Assembly (NCBI GenBank): GCA_949825065.1
Contig: OX463854.1
Location: forward strand, 14,793,112 to 14,857,111
Length of the DNA: 64,000 nt
Source: Odontocerum albicorne
Taxonomy: Eukaryota > Arthropoda > Insecta > Trichoptera > Odontoceridae
Direction of reading: 5' to 3'
Below the pieces are notes generated by a model, which saw only the letters and a program-made list of their open reading frames with translations, was not told where the DNA came from and did not search any database. Positions 1 to 11,000 of this stretch are shown piece after piece. Numbering within the stretch: the stretch's first letter is position 1; each line of letters opens with the position of its first letter. The translations under genes and the position numbers were made by a program.

Positions 1-108
1 ATATTAGGAACATTTAGGCATTATTTAAATAAATTGTACGATCAGTAGATACTAAGAAGTACATATATTAATCACCTTTAAAAACTAGTCTCTACAACAC
101 GAAACTTG

Positions 109-324
109 GACAATCTCCACGGTCTAGTTTGTAAGTCAATGTTCTAATCCGGGAGCTACGGGTTCGATTCCCTTTGGAAAACAATTTATTTTAAAAAGGA
201 TTTCAATCTAGTTTTTCACTTAAAGCCTCTTTAACATCTTTTTAGTTGGTTGGAAAAGATTTCCACATGGCAATAAACCTGCCAGATTGTACTGTATACA
301 ATGAAAATATATAATACAATACAA
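109..324 (+). repeat. tRNA-derived SINE, near full length
   Basis: Order of parts shared by all copies: tRNA-like head with an A box (GTGGCCTAGTTGGTAAG in good copies) and a B box (GGTTCGATTCC), then CCAGATTTTTT, TCTGGTTTTCACTTAAGGCC, CATCTTTCTGGTTGG, AAGAGATTGCCACATGGCAA, TAAACCCGCCAAGTTGTACT, and a tail GTGTAATACAATAC. In this copy the B box reads GGTTCGATTCC at 162-172. Confidence 0.85.
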
Positions 325-532
325 ACTCAGAGTATCACTATTCTTCCCATTTGGCACATCTTTAACAAGCAATTTTGTATAAGTTGTGCCTAAAATCATA
401 TACAGGTAGTCGTCGACTTATGACTGTTCGACTTTACGACCATAATCCGCGATCGGTATTATAAGCATTTTTTAAACCTTTCTGAGATGTCTACAACAAG
501 GAAAATGTGAATTTCTCAACGTGCCAAGAAAC

Positions 533-1639
533 AATGAAAGGCTATTGATTTGAAAACAAAAATGATGGTAATTAAGCAATACGAAGGAGGAAAAAAGTAT
601 CTACCGGAGCAAATTTTTAATGGGGATGAAACGGAATTATTCTGTAAATGAATGCCAACACACGTTTACATCCATATAGAAGCCAAAAGCATGCCTGAAT
701 TAAAAACTTTAAAAAATAGGTTGACTCTGCTCAAGCTTTTAGTAATTTATCAATCAGAAAACCCGCAAGCATTCAAAAATGTAAACAAGCACACACTGCC
801 CGTGTACTTTCGTTCCAATCAAAAAACATGGATGACGAAGACCCTATTTGAAGACTGATTTGTGAATTGTTTTATTCCTCAAGTTCATGAATATTGTGTA
901 GAGAGTAAAATTCCTTTTAATATTTTGATGCTCTTAGATAATGCACCTGGATATCCACCCAATGTATCTGATCTTCATCCTAACGTGGAAGTAATTTTTT
1001 TACCGCCAAACACAACTCCACTCATTCAGCCTATGTACCAAGGTTATACTGCTACATTTAAGGCTAACTTTCTCAGAATAACTTATACGAGTAGATGCTG
1101 ACACAGAGTTATCGTTGCGAGAGTTTAGGAAGCAGTACGATTTTCTTAGGTGTACCAAAAACATTGCTCCTGCCTGGGAGGCTGTGACAAAGAAGTGCAT
1201 GAATGGTATCTGGGAAAATTGTGATGAGCGTTATGCAAATACTTCAAGAATTCGATAGTGAACAAGAACTTGAAGTTATAGAAAAAATAGTAAAATTGGC
1301 GAAAGATCTGTCTTTAGAGTGTGAGGTAGAGGACATTGAGGAATTACTAGATCATGAGTCTGGAAAACTTACGAATGAAGAACTTATTGAATTGGATGAA
1401 GAAAAAGTAGCGGAAGAAGAAAGAAGAGAAGCAGAAAAAGAACAGGAGGAGGAGCCAGAAAGAAAATTCACCGTTAAGGGACTATCCGAAGGTTTACTTA
1501 TCTTTGGAATAAACTTCTTCCACATTTTGAAGAAATGGACCCAAACATCGAACGATTTGTAAGGATTGAACGGATGGCACACGATGTGGTTCGCCGATGT
1601 CGTGAAATATGCGAGGAGAAGAAGAAACAAACAATCTAG
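533..1639 (+). pseudogene. Tigger-type transposase remnant (DDE_1 superfamily)
   Basis: Broken reading frames still show the order expected for Tigger proteins. KAIDLKTKMMVIKQYEGG (CENP-B-like helix-turn-helix) runs at 550-590; an internal deletion of the rest of the N-terminal region follows; EQIFNGDETELF (first catalytic Asp) then begins at 608. After this come KTLFED at 838-857, LLDNAPGYPPNVSDLHPNVE (second Asp) near 930-990 and LPPNTTPLIQPMYQGYTA (expected QPMDQG, so the third acidic residue reads Tyr) near 1002-1050. A highly acidic tail rich in Glu follows to the stop at 1637-1639. Stop codons at 649 and 858, frameshifts near 1090-1205 and the deletion make it non-functional. Confidence 0.85.
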
Positions 1640-1672
1640 ACAAACAAGCGGCCAATAAATTTTTTATATGTA

Positions 1673-2625
1673 CGAGGCATATCCAGAAACTAAGTGTACT
1701 GAATTTTTGTAGGTTACAATTTTTTTTATTTAAAGAAAAAAATTACGTGGTTACCGTAGTACATATGTAAGCTATTTTTCGACATAGTCGCTATTCCTCT
1801 CAATGCAGGTGGTGAAGCGGGCTACAACTTTTTGATGCCTTCCTCGAAGTAGTTTCCCGCCAACCCCTCCGTCCACGTCTCCACCTCCTCCTTTACCTCC
1901 TCGTCGGTTGAAAACCTTTTTCCACCCATGTGCAGCTTCAGGGAGGTAAAGAGATAGTAATCTGAAGGTGCTAGGTCAGGGGAATGCGCGGGATGGTTCA
2001 GGACATCCCATTTAAACGAGGCGACCAGTTCCTTCGTGGCGTTCTCCGTGTGTGGTCTGGCATTGTCGTGCAGCAGGCAAACTCCCTTTGTCAGCATGCC
2101 TCTCCTCTTATTCTGAATCGCCCTCCGCAATTTTTTTAGGGTCTCACAGTATCTTGCAGAGTTGATGGTCTCCCCTTGAGACATATATTCAATTAAAATT
2201 ATGCCTTGACAGTCCCAAAACACGGATGCCATGATTTTCTTGGCTGAAATTGTGGTTTTGAACTTTTTGGCGGAGGGTGAAGAGGTGTGACGCCACTGTT
2301 GAGACTGCCTTTTGGTTTCAGGTGTGTAGTGTGAGACCCAAGTTTCATCTCCAGTAACGATGGAGCGGAGAAATTCATCTCCATGGAGTTTGCAGCGCCT
2401 CAAAAACTCTTGCCCGGCCTCCAATCGATTCAACTTGGCGGGAGATGGGATTGACATTTTTCACAAAACGTGTTGTCGCGTCGACACTTCTCAACGTACT
2501 GACCTCGAACCGGTCTCGTTGCGGAGGGGAAGGGTCAGGCTACACGGAAGTGTAGCCAACATGTCGAAAATAAAATCCATCCGGTCGTGAGAGCCTCAGT
2601 ACACTTAGTTTCTGGATACGCCTCG
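1673..2625 (-). mobile_element. Short mariner copy 1 (N-terminal deletion derivative)
   Basis: Terminal inverted repeats begin CGAGGCATATCCAGAAA on the left and CGAGGCGTATCCAGAAA on the right, flanked by TA (1671-1672, 2626-2627). At 953 bp it is about 350 bp shorter than a full mariner. It is one of three related copies in the window and is inserted in the 3' part of the Tigger element. Confidence 0.92.
1822..2457 (-). pseudogene. Mariner transposase, catalytic half only (copy 1)
   Basis: 211 codons. MSIPSPAK fuses directly to AGQEFLRRCKLHGDEFLRSI, so the two helix-turn-helix domains (about 110 residues) are missing. VTGDETW carries the first Asp, LLHDNARPH the second and SPDLAPSDYYLF the third, with 34 residues between the last two (DD34D). 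A one-base deletion relative to copy 2 makes AAG TTG TAG and ends the protein before the usual GDYVEK tail. The catalytic domain is otherwise open, but with no DNA-binding domain it should not mobilise anything. Confidence 0.85.
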
Positions 2626-3199
2626 TATAACAACAACTGTATTTTCATGTTTTATTAATACATATAACATTTAACCAATTTTACTGTAGCATATTTTTTA
2701 AATTAATCCTAACAAATGTAAAAATAAAAAACAAAGCAATTCGTAAAGATATCCGAATATCAGGAATGCTAATGATAAAGAAAACAGAGACAAACTCGAA
2801 AAATAATAAAAAAGAAACCTCATAAACGACAGTGGTGATACACTGATTATAATAAGAACATAGAAAACAGTCTTATGTTATATCGTCACGCACTATAATT
2901 CACATGTGTACCGAAATTATTGCATAAACCGACTTACGACCAGATCAACTTACGACCTGTTTATCGGACCCGATTGTGGCCGTAAGTCAACAACTACCTG
3001 TACCTTGCATCTTTTGTTCGACAAACTAATAATTTAATGCATTCATGTTTAATGTTGATGTGAAGTAAATATGTAAATTTCTTAGCTTCGAGACTTCGAC
3101 AGGGTAATTTTAGCTTGGAGATTTTCAGGTGGCCAAATTAGCTTTGAGATTTTCATACAGGGCAAATAACGCCGTTTAGAGAGCAAACTCTCTTCAAAG

Positions 3200-3545
3200 A
3201 CCTGAAAGATGTTCATGAGACTTTAAGTAAAAACCACACTGAAAACCTTTTTATGTATTACACTTTCGTTGTATACAGTGGAACCTGGCGGGCTTATTGC
3301 CATGTGGCAACATCTACCAACCAACCAGAAAGATGTTAGAGGTCTTAAGTGAAAACCAGACTGGAATCCTTTTAAAAAAAATCAAGGATTCTAACGGGAA
3401 TCAAGCCTGCAGCCTCCGGGTTGGGAAACAAGTATCTTACCAACTAGGTCACGGAGGTCGTCAAAAATGTTTTTATAAATCTGGGTTCCAGCGAGAATTG
3501 AATCTGCAATCTCCGGGTCAGAAGACAAGCATCTTATGGGCAAGG
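3200..3545 (-). repeat. tRNA-derived SINE, outer copy split by another SINE
   Basis: Body piece at about 3200-3250 and head piece at about 3466-3545 (GGGTTCCAGCGAGAATTGAA reads the B-box region) flank the inner SINE at 3255-3462. This is a SINE inserted in a SINE. Confidence 0.7.
3255..3462 (-). repeat. tRNA-derived SINE, inner copy
   Basis: Near full length, reversed: tail GTATTACACTTTCGTTGTAT first, then GGCGGGCTTATTGCCATGTG, and head ending CTAGGTCACGGAGGTCGTC. Confidence 0.85.
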
Positions 3546-3740
3546 CAGTATATACTTGATGGCTCAATTAGATTATAACACAATGTTTTTAAACTTCAAA
3601 AGATAAATTTCATCAAAAATTTTACTAGAACACATCTACAATATGCACTACATTAGAAATTGTAACATGAAGAGAATATATCACAATCGCTTTATGCCCA
3701 TATTATTTTTCCATCATTCACTAAAAACTAAATTTTACTA

Positions 3741-4400
3741 TTGGTAGAAAAGAAAATAAGAAAAAAAATGCAAAATTTACACATTCCATTGATTGATATG
3801 AAAGACCCACTAGAGTGCAGAATTTCAGTACTTGACGAGCCAATTGAACAACCAACCCAGTTCAGATATCTTCGCAGTGAACTGCTCAGCTCTCATGACC
3901 TCTCCAGAGAAGGCCTCAGGTAGATAAAGCTGCAGTTGTGGCGGGCTGCCTGAGAGATGTCATATGGAGGAATAAAGATATGAGAACGGATAGCAAGGTA
4001 CGCATTTATAAGACCTGTGTGCGACCTATCCTAACATATGGCATCGAAGCGAGGGCGGACACTGTCAGGACAAAAAGTATGCTAAGGACAATGGAAATGA
4101 GAACTCTACGTGCTATTGCTGGGAAGACTTTGCGTGATCGTGGAAGGAACACCAAAATCCGAGATGTCTGTGAGGTCCAAGATGTGGTCAGATGGGGACG
4201 ACAGCGTCGACGATACTGGTGCCAACATGTACAGAGAATCAATTCCATACATAGCTTTGCATGGGGTGCCGGATGAACGGCGTCCACCAGGGAGACCCCC
4301 AAAATGATGGAGAGATAGCTGGAGCTCAGCATCACAGGAGGACAATCCTGCAGTAACAGACTCTTGAGTCTATAGAAAGTTTAAGAAGAAAAAGAAGATA
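3741..4400 (+). pseudogene. LINE C-terminal remnant (GRPPK class)
   Basis: Broken frames carry FRYLRSELLSSHDLSREGLR, VRIYKTCVRPILTYGIEARA, TKSMLRTMEMRTLRAIAGKT, VVRWGRQRRRYWCQHVQRI and ERRPPGRPPKWWRDSW. This is the thumb/C-terminal region typical of RTE-like non-LTR elements. Stops at about 3921 and frameshifts near 4270. It ends in a GAAGAAAAAGAAG tail. Confidence 0.75.
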
Positions 4401-4793
4401 TGAAAGGCATTCCCTCGTCATTCGAGAATGATTATCAGCCAATTTATGGATGGAAGTGTGTCAATTGGTTTATTATGTGCAAGCTGTTTCACAGAATCCC
4501 AAAAGTCCTGTGGCAAAGAGATCAAAGTTTCATGAGTAGCATCAATCAGCTGCAGTTTTGGTAAATAAAAACACTAGAATTAATGGTAAGTAGGGTTAAA
4601 GAGTAAATCCAGTCCCAAAAGTGAATCCGCCAAGAATCAAACCTGGAATTGCACCTGCTTCCTTCGCTTGAATGCTAGCCCATTAATAATGATGCAGACA
4701 TTCCATATGATTATCAATAAAACCCATTCTGATTAATAAGCAACAAACTTCAAAAATAACAGGATTTTTTTTTAAGAATGAAAACCAACTAAC

Positions 4794-5002
4794 CCAATAA
4801 TCTTCCTCTTGTGAATAGTGAGGGTTTCTAATTCAGGCTCTGGTTTGAAGCTGATTAGCTCAACTTCGTAATAAAGATGGGCATTGGGTGGAATAGATGG
4901 TGCCTTTCCTATTTCCCCAAAACCAAAGCGAGGTGATATTTCTAGGAGAGATATTTCCCCTTCATACATCAAAGGCAAGGCCAAGTCAATTCCTTGTATT
5001 AC
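4794..5002 (-). CDS. FKBP8: FKBP8 coding exon 3 (second half of FKBP domain)
   Basis: 209 nt, with an AATAG acceptor and a GTTAGT donor. It encodes VIQGIDLALPLMYEGE, the IPPNAHLYYEVEL core strand and the helix start ELETLTIHKRKIIG that leads towards the TPR region. It ends in the middle of a codon, so a further exon is required and is not seen in bases 1-4793. Confidence 0.86.
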
Positions 5003-8000
5003 CTATTAAATAAAAGTAAAATTAATCATCGTATATAGTAAATATACACAGGTCTAATTCCATTAGAACGAAATTCATGAGATCATAAAAAAAATATTTC
5101 AATACGGAAGAAAAATACACTATAAAAAACTGTTTTATTTTAGAATAAAAAGTTGCACAAATACTCAATAAATTATTTTTCAAAGAATGATCTTATTTTG
5201 ACAGCATTGAATTTTTCTTAGTGGCATTCATAATTGCATTATCAAAATACATAATTTTTGAAAAATATTTTCCGGGACATCGGTGCTACAGGATAGATAA
5301 GCATGAAACTTTTTCAATGTATTCATAGCTTCCGAAAACGAAACCTTCATATCAGGTTGCATAACACCTTTTTCACTATCAATTTCTTCTATAATAATTT
5401 TAATTTTACTTATAATTCCCAGATACAAAGGTTGCAAAAATGCTTTACAATTTAGAAGTAAAAATTCAACATGAATGTATTCTAACTCGCATGTTAAATT
5501 ATGTATTGAGAAATTATCGATTAAAATAAGATTTTTATCTTTTTATTTGAGTGTACAAATTCATTAGCCATTCGTTAAATATTGCTTGCGTCATTCAAGT
5601 CAGTTGGATTCATTCCACTCAGCGGCGTTTTCAGACGAAAAATGTTTGTTTAACACATTCACTGCGATATGTATTTATAGAATAGTGTAGAGGTACTGAA
5701 ACATCATATTTTCGAAACCTTAAAATCTTACGGTGTTTTCGAAACCTTAAAATCTTACGGAAACCTTAAAATCTTAAAATATTCGGTACCATACAAACAA
5801 AGAGAATCGAATGACGCGCAACGGGCGTCATCAGCGTCTCTACAAAAAATGTGTTGACGCCCCAGGGGCGTCTTTAGCAGCGAACGTGTTAACTAAAATT
5901 TTGGTTTCTTTAAAATGAAATATTTAATAACATATTCTTTTATGTAGTATGTACAAGGTTTGTCTGGTGTTGATGTGACCAATGATAATATATCCCAAAG
6001 GGTCTAGCCATTGAAATTAAATTTAGGGGCATATTAGAGAGAATTCTAATGCCTATGTGTAACAAGTTTTGTCATCTTGAAACTATTCTGTTGACTGTTA
6101 TACTGCCGTCATAAGCAAAAACGCAGCTAACGGGAAAGAATCAGAAATTTAACTAAGCATGAGGCAATATCCCATGTCAAATTCTGAACCATAATCCATA
6201 AAAAAATACAGAAAACCATTTATTTCAATACAAAAATCGACATGTCTTTTTTAATTTTACAAAATACTAGGTTTTTCTAAGCAAAAACCAGTAAAATATG
6301 ATTCGCAAAAAGACAGCAAGTGCCTATACGTTTGCTTCGTTTTTGCTTATGAATCACATTTTACTGCTTTTTTGTTTATGACTCACGACATTTTTAAGCA
6401 GCAATGAAAAACATAACAATATAGTACAATTTTCTCAAAACTTAACTTTTGCCATTAGCTACGTGTTTGCTTATAAGGGCAGTATACACAGTGTTGTAAA
6501 GAACTGAACCTGTATACGATGCATTTCTGAAGAATTTAGAAACGCATCGGATACATGTGATAATCGGGTGTGTTGAGCAATGAATTACGAAGAATGTGGG
6601 GCAGATCGAGTAAAATGCGACGAAACAACTACAGACTATTCAAAAAGCTGAGTTCGTAAATTGCTTCAGGAAGCGGAAGGAGCGCTGAAATAAGGAGAGT
6701 ACTTCAAAGGTGATTGAGCTCTAGAGTAGCTATTTCTTTTTTTGTAGCATAAGGTCAGATCGTTACCAGACAAACCTTGTATTTACATTATTATAACATA
6801 CCACTCTGTAATTATGAAATCTATTATTTTTTATAAAATTTTACATGAGAGAAATTTCAATTGATTTGAGTTTTTACATGACAGTGAATATGTTTGCTTT
6901 GAAATTTAAATATTTTTTTATAGTACGGTATAGAGTTCTATCCTTTTCATTAAGCAATTGACAGTAGAAGCTGAATCAATGTGGTGGAAATGAGCGTGTT
7001 GGAAGAATATGTCGATGTATAAAAGAATAAGAAATACTATTATTAAAGAAGATATATAACAGAATAAGAAATGTAGGATGAAAAAATGCATTCTTAGATT
7101 TAAGAACATGTTGAATGAATGGGTAATGAAAGATTGTATGCTGGTGTGTATGTGTGTGTAATTAACAATTGTTTCTCTCATTTTATAAAAGTCTTATTTT
7201 TCTTCTTTGCGTTATCTTTATACATTTGCCTTGATTAGAAACTATACGGTAATAATCATAGTATAAATAGGCCAAACCCCGTACGGCTGTCGAATACTTG
7301 GATTCTATCCAAAAGTAATTCGAAATTTGAATCTCGGTGGGGATACTGAACAAATTTTAAAAACCTAGCTAACAATTTTTGAACCGGTGTAAAAGGGGAT
7401 GATGTATAAATGATATATATAAACAAATTTTACATTTATGAATATATATTTTCATAAATGTAGAATTTGTTTTACTTCCGTGAATGTTTCACGAGTTGCA
7501 ACTAGTATATAATAAATTGCTGAAAGTCAGTCACTTGTAGCAGTTCATTGATAAAGATTGATTGCCTTTATTCCAATATAAATAAATAAAATGCTCTTAC
7601 ATCTCCATCACCAAGTTGTACTTCTAATTCTTCTTCCTTTTCTACTACTAGTCCATTTTTTAATTTTCCTTCAAACCTTATCCTGCAAATATCACTTCTT
7701 TCTGGCCTGGCTTCAGGGTCGCCTTCCTTGATTACCTGAAATTTAATAAATCAATTTAAATTATGATAAAGAAACAGAAATGGAACTAACAATGTGCCAA
7801 CTCACATAAGTCCACTGCTAGATTAAATATAATTAATTAAATAAATTACACTCATAATAAATAACATGAATTTACCAACAAGAACACACATTATATTACC
7901 TTGTTAAAAGAAAACCCCTTTAGTGACTAACGTATTTATTTATTTAACACTTTTATTGCAAATACAATCTAGCGGGTTTAATGCCAGGTGGCAATCTCTT

Positions 8001-11000
8001 CCAACCAACCAGACAAAAGTAAATGAAGCAAGTTACATGGTCGCAAAAAATATTTAAAGGACTATCCATCCCCACGAAATCCATGAACACATATATGAGC
8101 ATATGTTCACAAAGACGGACAATCACCTGAACATTCCTTTTCATATAAATAAAGATATCATCAATCAAAGGAAAAGGAAGGGATGGTGGAGAGGAAAGGA
8201 AAAAAAAACAGGAATGAAACACGTTATATTACTGACTAGAAATTAAAAGTTTATTCAGTCGCTTCTTAAAGCATGCCAAGGATGGAGCGAGTCTAACATT
8301 GGTTTGTAACTGATTCCAGAGTCTCACTGCATGGACAGTAATGGACGACGTAAAAAAGAAGAGCGGTGAACCGGAAAGGCCAATAATCAATCTGTTTGAA
8401 TGTAGCACTAGTCCATAATCTGAAAGAGGCTGTTAATTTTCGGCGAGATAAGAGGGGGTAGCGGGACAGTTAAGGATATTATACAATACACAGTATGTGA
8501 ATTTAGCATCTATTTCTAACGTTCAGCCAGTCCAATGCCTTCTGGTATGAAGTTATAGGATCGTACTTTCGTAGGTCAAAGATAAATCATAGACAAACAT
8601 TTTGATGATGCTGTAATTTGTCCAGCTGTTCCTCTGTAACATCCAAGTAACAGACGTTCGCATAGTCCAGAATCGGAAAAAGCAGAGATTGTACAAGTAA
8701 AATTTTGGTTTTAGTAGGGAGGAATCTTTGCAACACTTTGAAATCAGTTACAGACTGTCGGTAGACTCTTACCCTAGTTGGGTTGCTTCAAACAGTAATC
8801 TACATCCCTCTTCAATGATAAAATGTGTTTCTTCATAGCTTCTATTTTTTGTTACTCTTTCCCAGTCTGATGAAATTTGCAAATATTTTGTTTTGCTGTT
8901 TTTTTTTCATTTGTTCTTTAATGCTTTAACACGTTCACTGCGTCGAACACGGCTCCCGTGTCCATACAAATATTTTGTATGGACACGGGAATCCTTGAAT
9001 GTTTAGTGCACTCATAAACGTCTCCCGATAAGGATTCGTCGCCGGTTTCATGTGTTTTGAAGACACGAAGGAATACACTTGTATATGATGTTTCAATAGA
9101 AAGTAGAATTTGATTTTTAACAAAGTTATGGGTTTTCAAAAATTCGCAAATTTTCAGCATCTCTGTATGATATTAAGTATTTTATACGCAGTGAACGTGT
9201 TAAGTATGTTGTTTTTCCTTTTTGAAAATAATGTAACCTTGACCCAACAATTAGTACTAATCTGCATAACTAATGATGGTCATTGAAATAACCCTACAGT
9301 ATGGAAAAAACTCAAGTCATTCAATTGGGGTACAAGTTTTAATTTAAATATCTCACGCTCAAGATGCACTGCTTGATGTTAAGCATTTATTATTCAAATT
9401 TGTGTTAACTAAGTCAATTTAAGAAAACAATTCTGAGTTGATTTAGATACAAAGAGAATAAAGCATTCAAAACTTGTTAAAAAATATGGTGATATTAAAT
9501 CTTTGAACAGATTTAAATCAACACATTTCCTCTGGGGCTTACAGTACCTGTAACCACATATGTAGCAAAAGGTCTAAGAGCTGGTCACCATTTTATTTTC
9601 CTAATACCCAACTGCAGAAACAAACCTATAACTACATTTCCAAATTTCCTTAATTTATCCGTTGGTTCACAGATGTAACCATAACACCAGAATGGCTTCA
9701 ATTCCCATACAATACATTCTGGAAGAGAAAACATCCAAAGATTCACCAGCAAGTCTGAAAAGAGTGGCACTACAGTCAAACCTCGGGTCACGAATGCCTC
9801 TAGTCACTAATAAATCGGCTTACGAACACAATTTCCAAACAAATTTTGACTCGACCTGCGTACAATTCCTCGGCTCATGAATTAGTTGTTACGGCACATT
9901 ACGCAATTACACATTAGTTGTTCTCAGGTGCACGCGTTGTGAACATTGTTTGTCGTTGCGTTCGTTGTTCCTGATACAATTTTTTTTGCTTTTTATATAC
10001 ATAATATACAGTATATATAAAATATATTTTGCATTAAATTAACTCTCATTATGGCTCCCAAGAAAATGAATTTCGGTTTGCGAACATTTCGGACAGAAAT
10101 CCGGCAATAAAATAGACCGAGTGGCTTGCTAGAATTAAATCAAGAGTGTGTCAACTGGCAATGATAAAAAAGCATACACTTCATTATGAATGGACACAGA
10201 CAGATGATAGTATTAAAAATCAACATATTTTGTAAGCAACAACTAGCAAATCATATTTATTTACAGTATATTTTTTATACATAGTAGATATTTAAGAATA
10301 TTAGCACATTATGGGTAAAATAAGACTGCAATCTTCTATTGCAAAATTGACAGGAAGGGCAAAAAAAGAATGGCCAGCGATTGATAGCACACTCGGAACC
10401 CAAGCTGTACGGCTCATCTTAAACAATATGAGCATTTTTTCCACCTGGTTTTCAGGAGCATAACGATACCTATAATTACGGTAATATATGATCTTGTTTA
10501 ACAAAACATTGCTAGAAAATCATTCATTGAGATTCTCATGTTCTTTGTATGCAGCGGGAAGATAATCGAACAAAGCAGGAGGTTCATCAAAGTATTTTCT
10601 TAAACCATACTGACGATACTCTGTAATTAAAGTAGAGACTTTTACAGGTTTATCAGCAGAATTACTGTCTAGATTAATAACCCTCCTCAGCTCGGAGTTA
10701 AGAAGTCCTTCAAATGCTTGGGAATAAATGCCACATGAGATGTGACCATACGAATTTTGACTATTTTGCCATATTTTTGCTAAGCAATCTCTCGCAGATG
10801 TGAGTCCAATTCTGCATCCAAACGCCTTCCTCAGTGTGGATATACTCTGCAGGCATAGAGCAACTTGATTCTGGGTGATTTTTTCGCTTTATGTACATTA
10901 AATGGACAAGTATCACAATCTCAAAAAGATGTATGGGAATGAAATATGGAGACTCAGGGGCTGAATAAAGTCTGTAGAAATGCATGCACTGAGAAGAATA

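Larger units (their letters stand above)
403..3000 (+). mobile_element. pogo/Tigger-type DNA transposon, interrupted by a mariner
   Basis: Ends are CAGGTAGTCGTCGACTTATG on the left and, reverse-complemented, CAGGTAGTTGTTGACTTACG on the right, each flanked by TA (401-402 and 3001-3002). It encodes a decayed Tigger transposase on the plus strand and carries a 953-bp mariner copy at 1673-2625, giving a fully nested pair. Confidence 0.9.

Noticed and set aside
162..172. tRNA B-box match considered as a tRNA gene
   Set aside because: No cloverleaf; the tRNA-like head is followed by the SINE body and LINE-like tail.
1352..1630. Serine-rich minus-strand frame
   Set aside because: Shadow of the Glu-rich tail of the Tigger transposase on the other strand.
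5228..5437. 69-codon minus-strand frame in FKBP8 intron 2
   Set aside because: No family resemblance, and FKBP8 exons 2 and 3 already join in frame without it.
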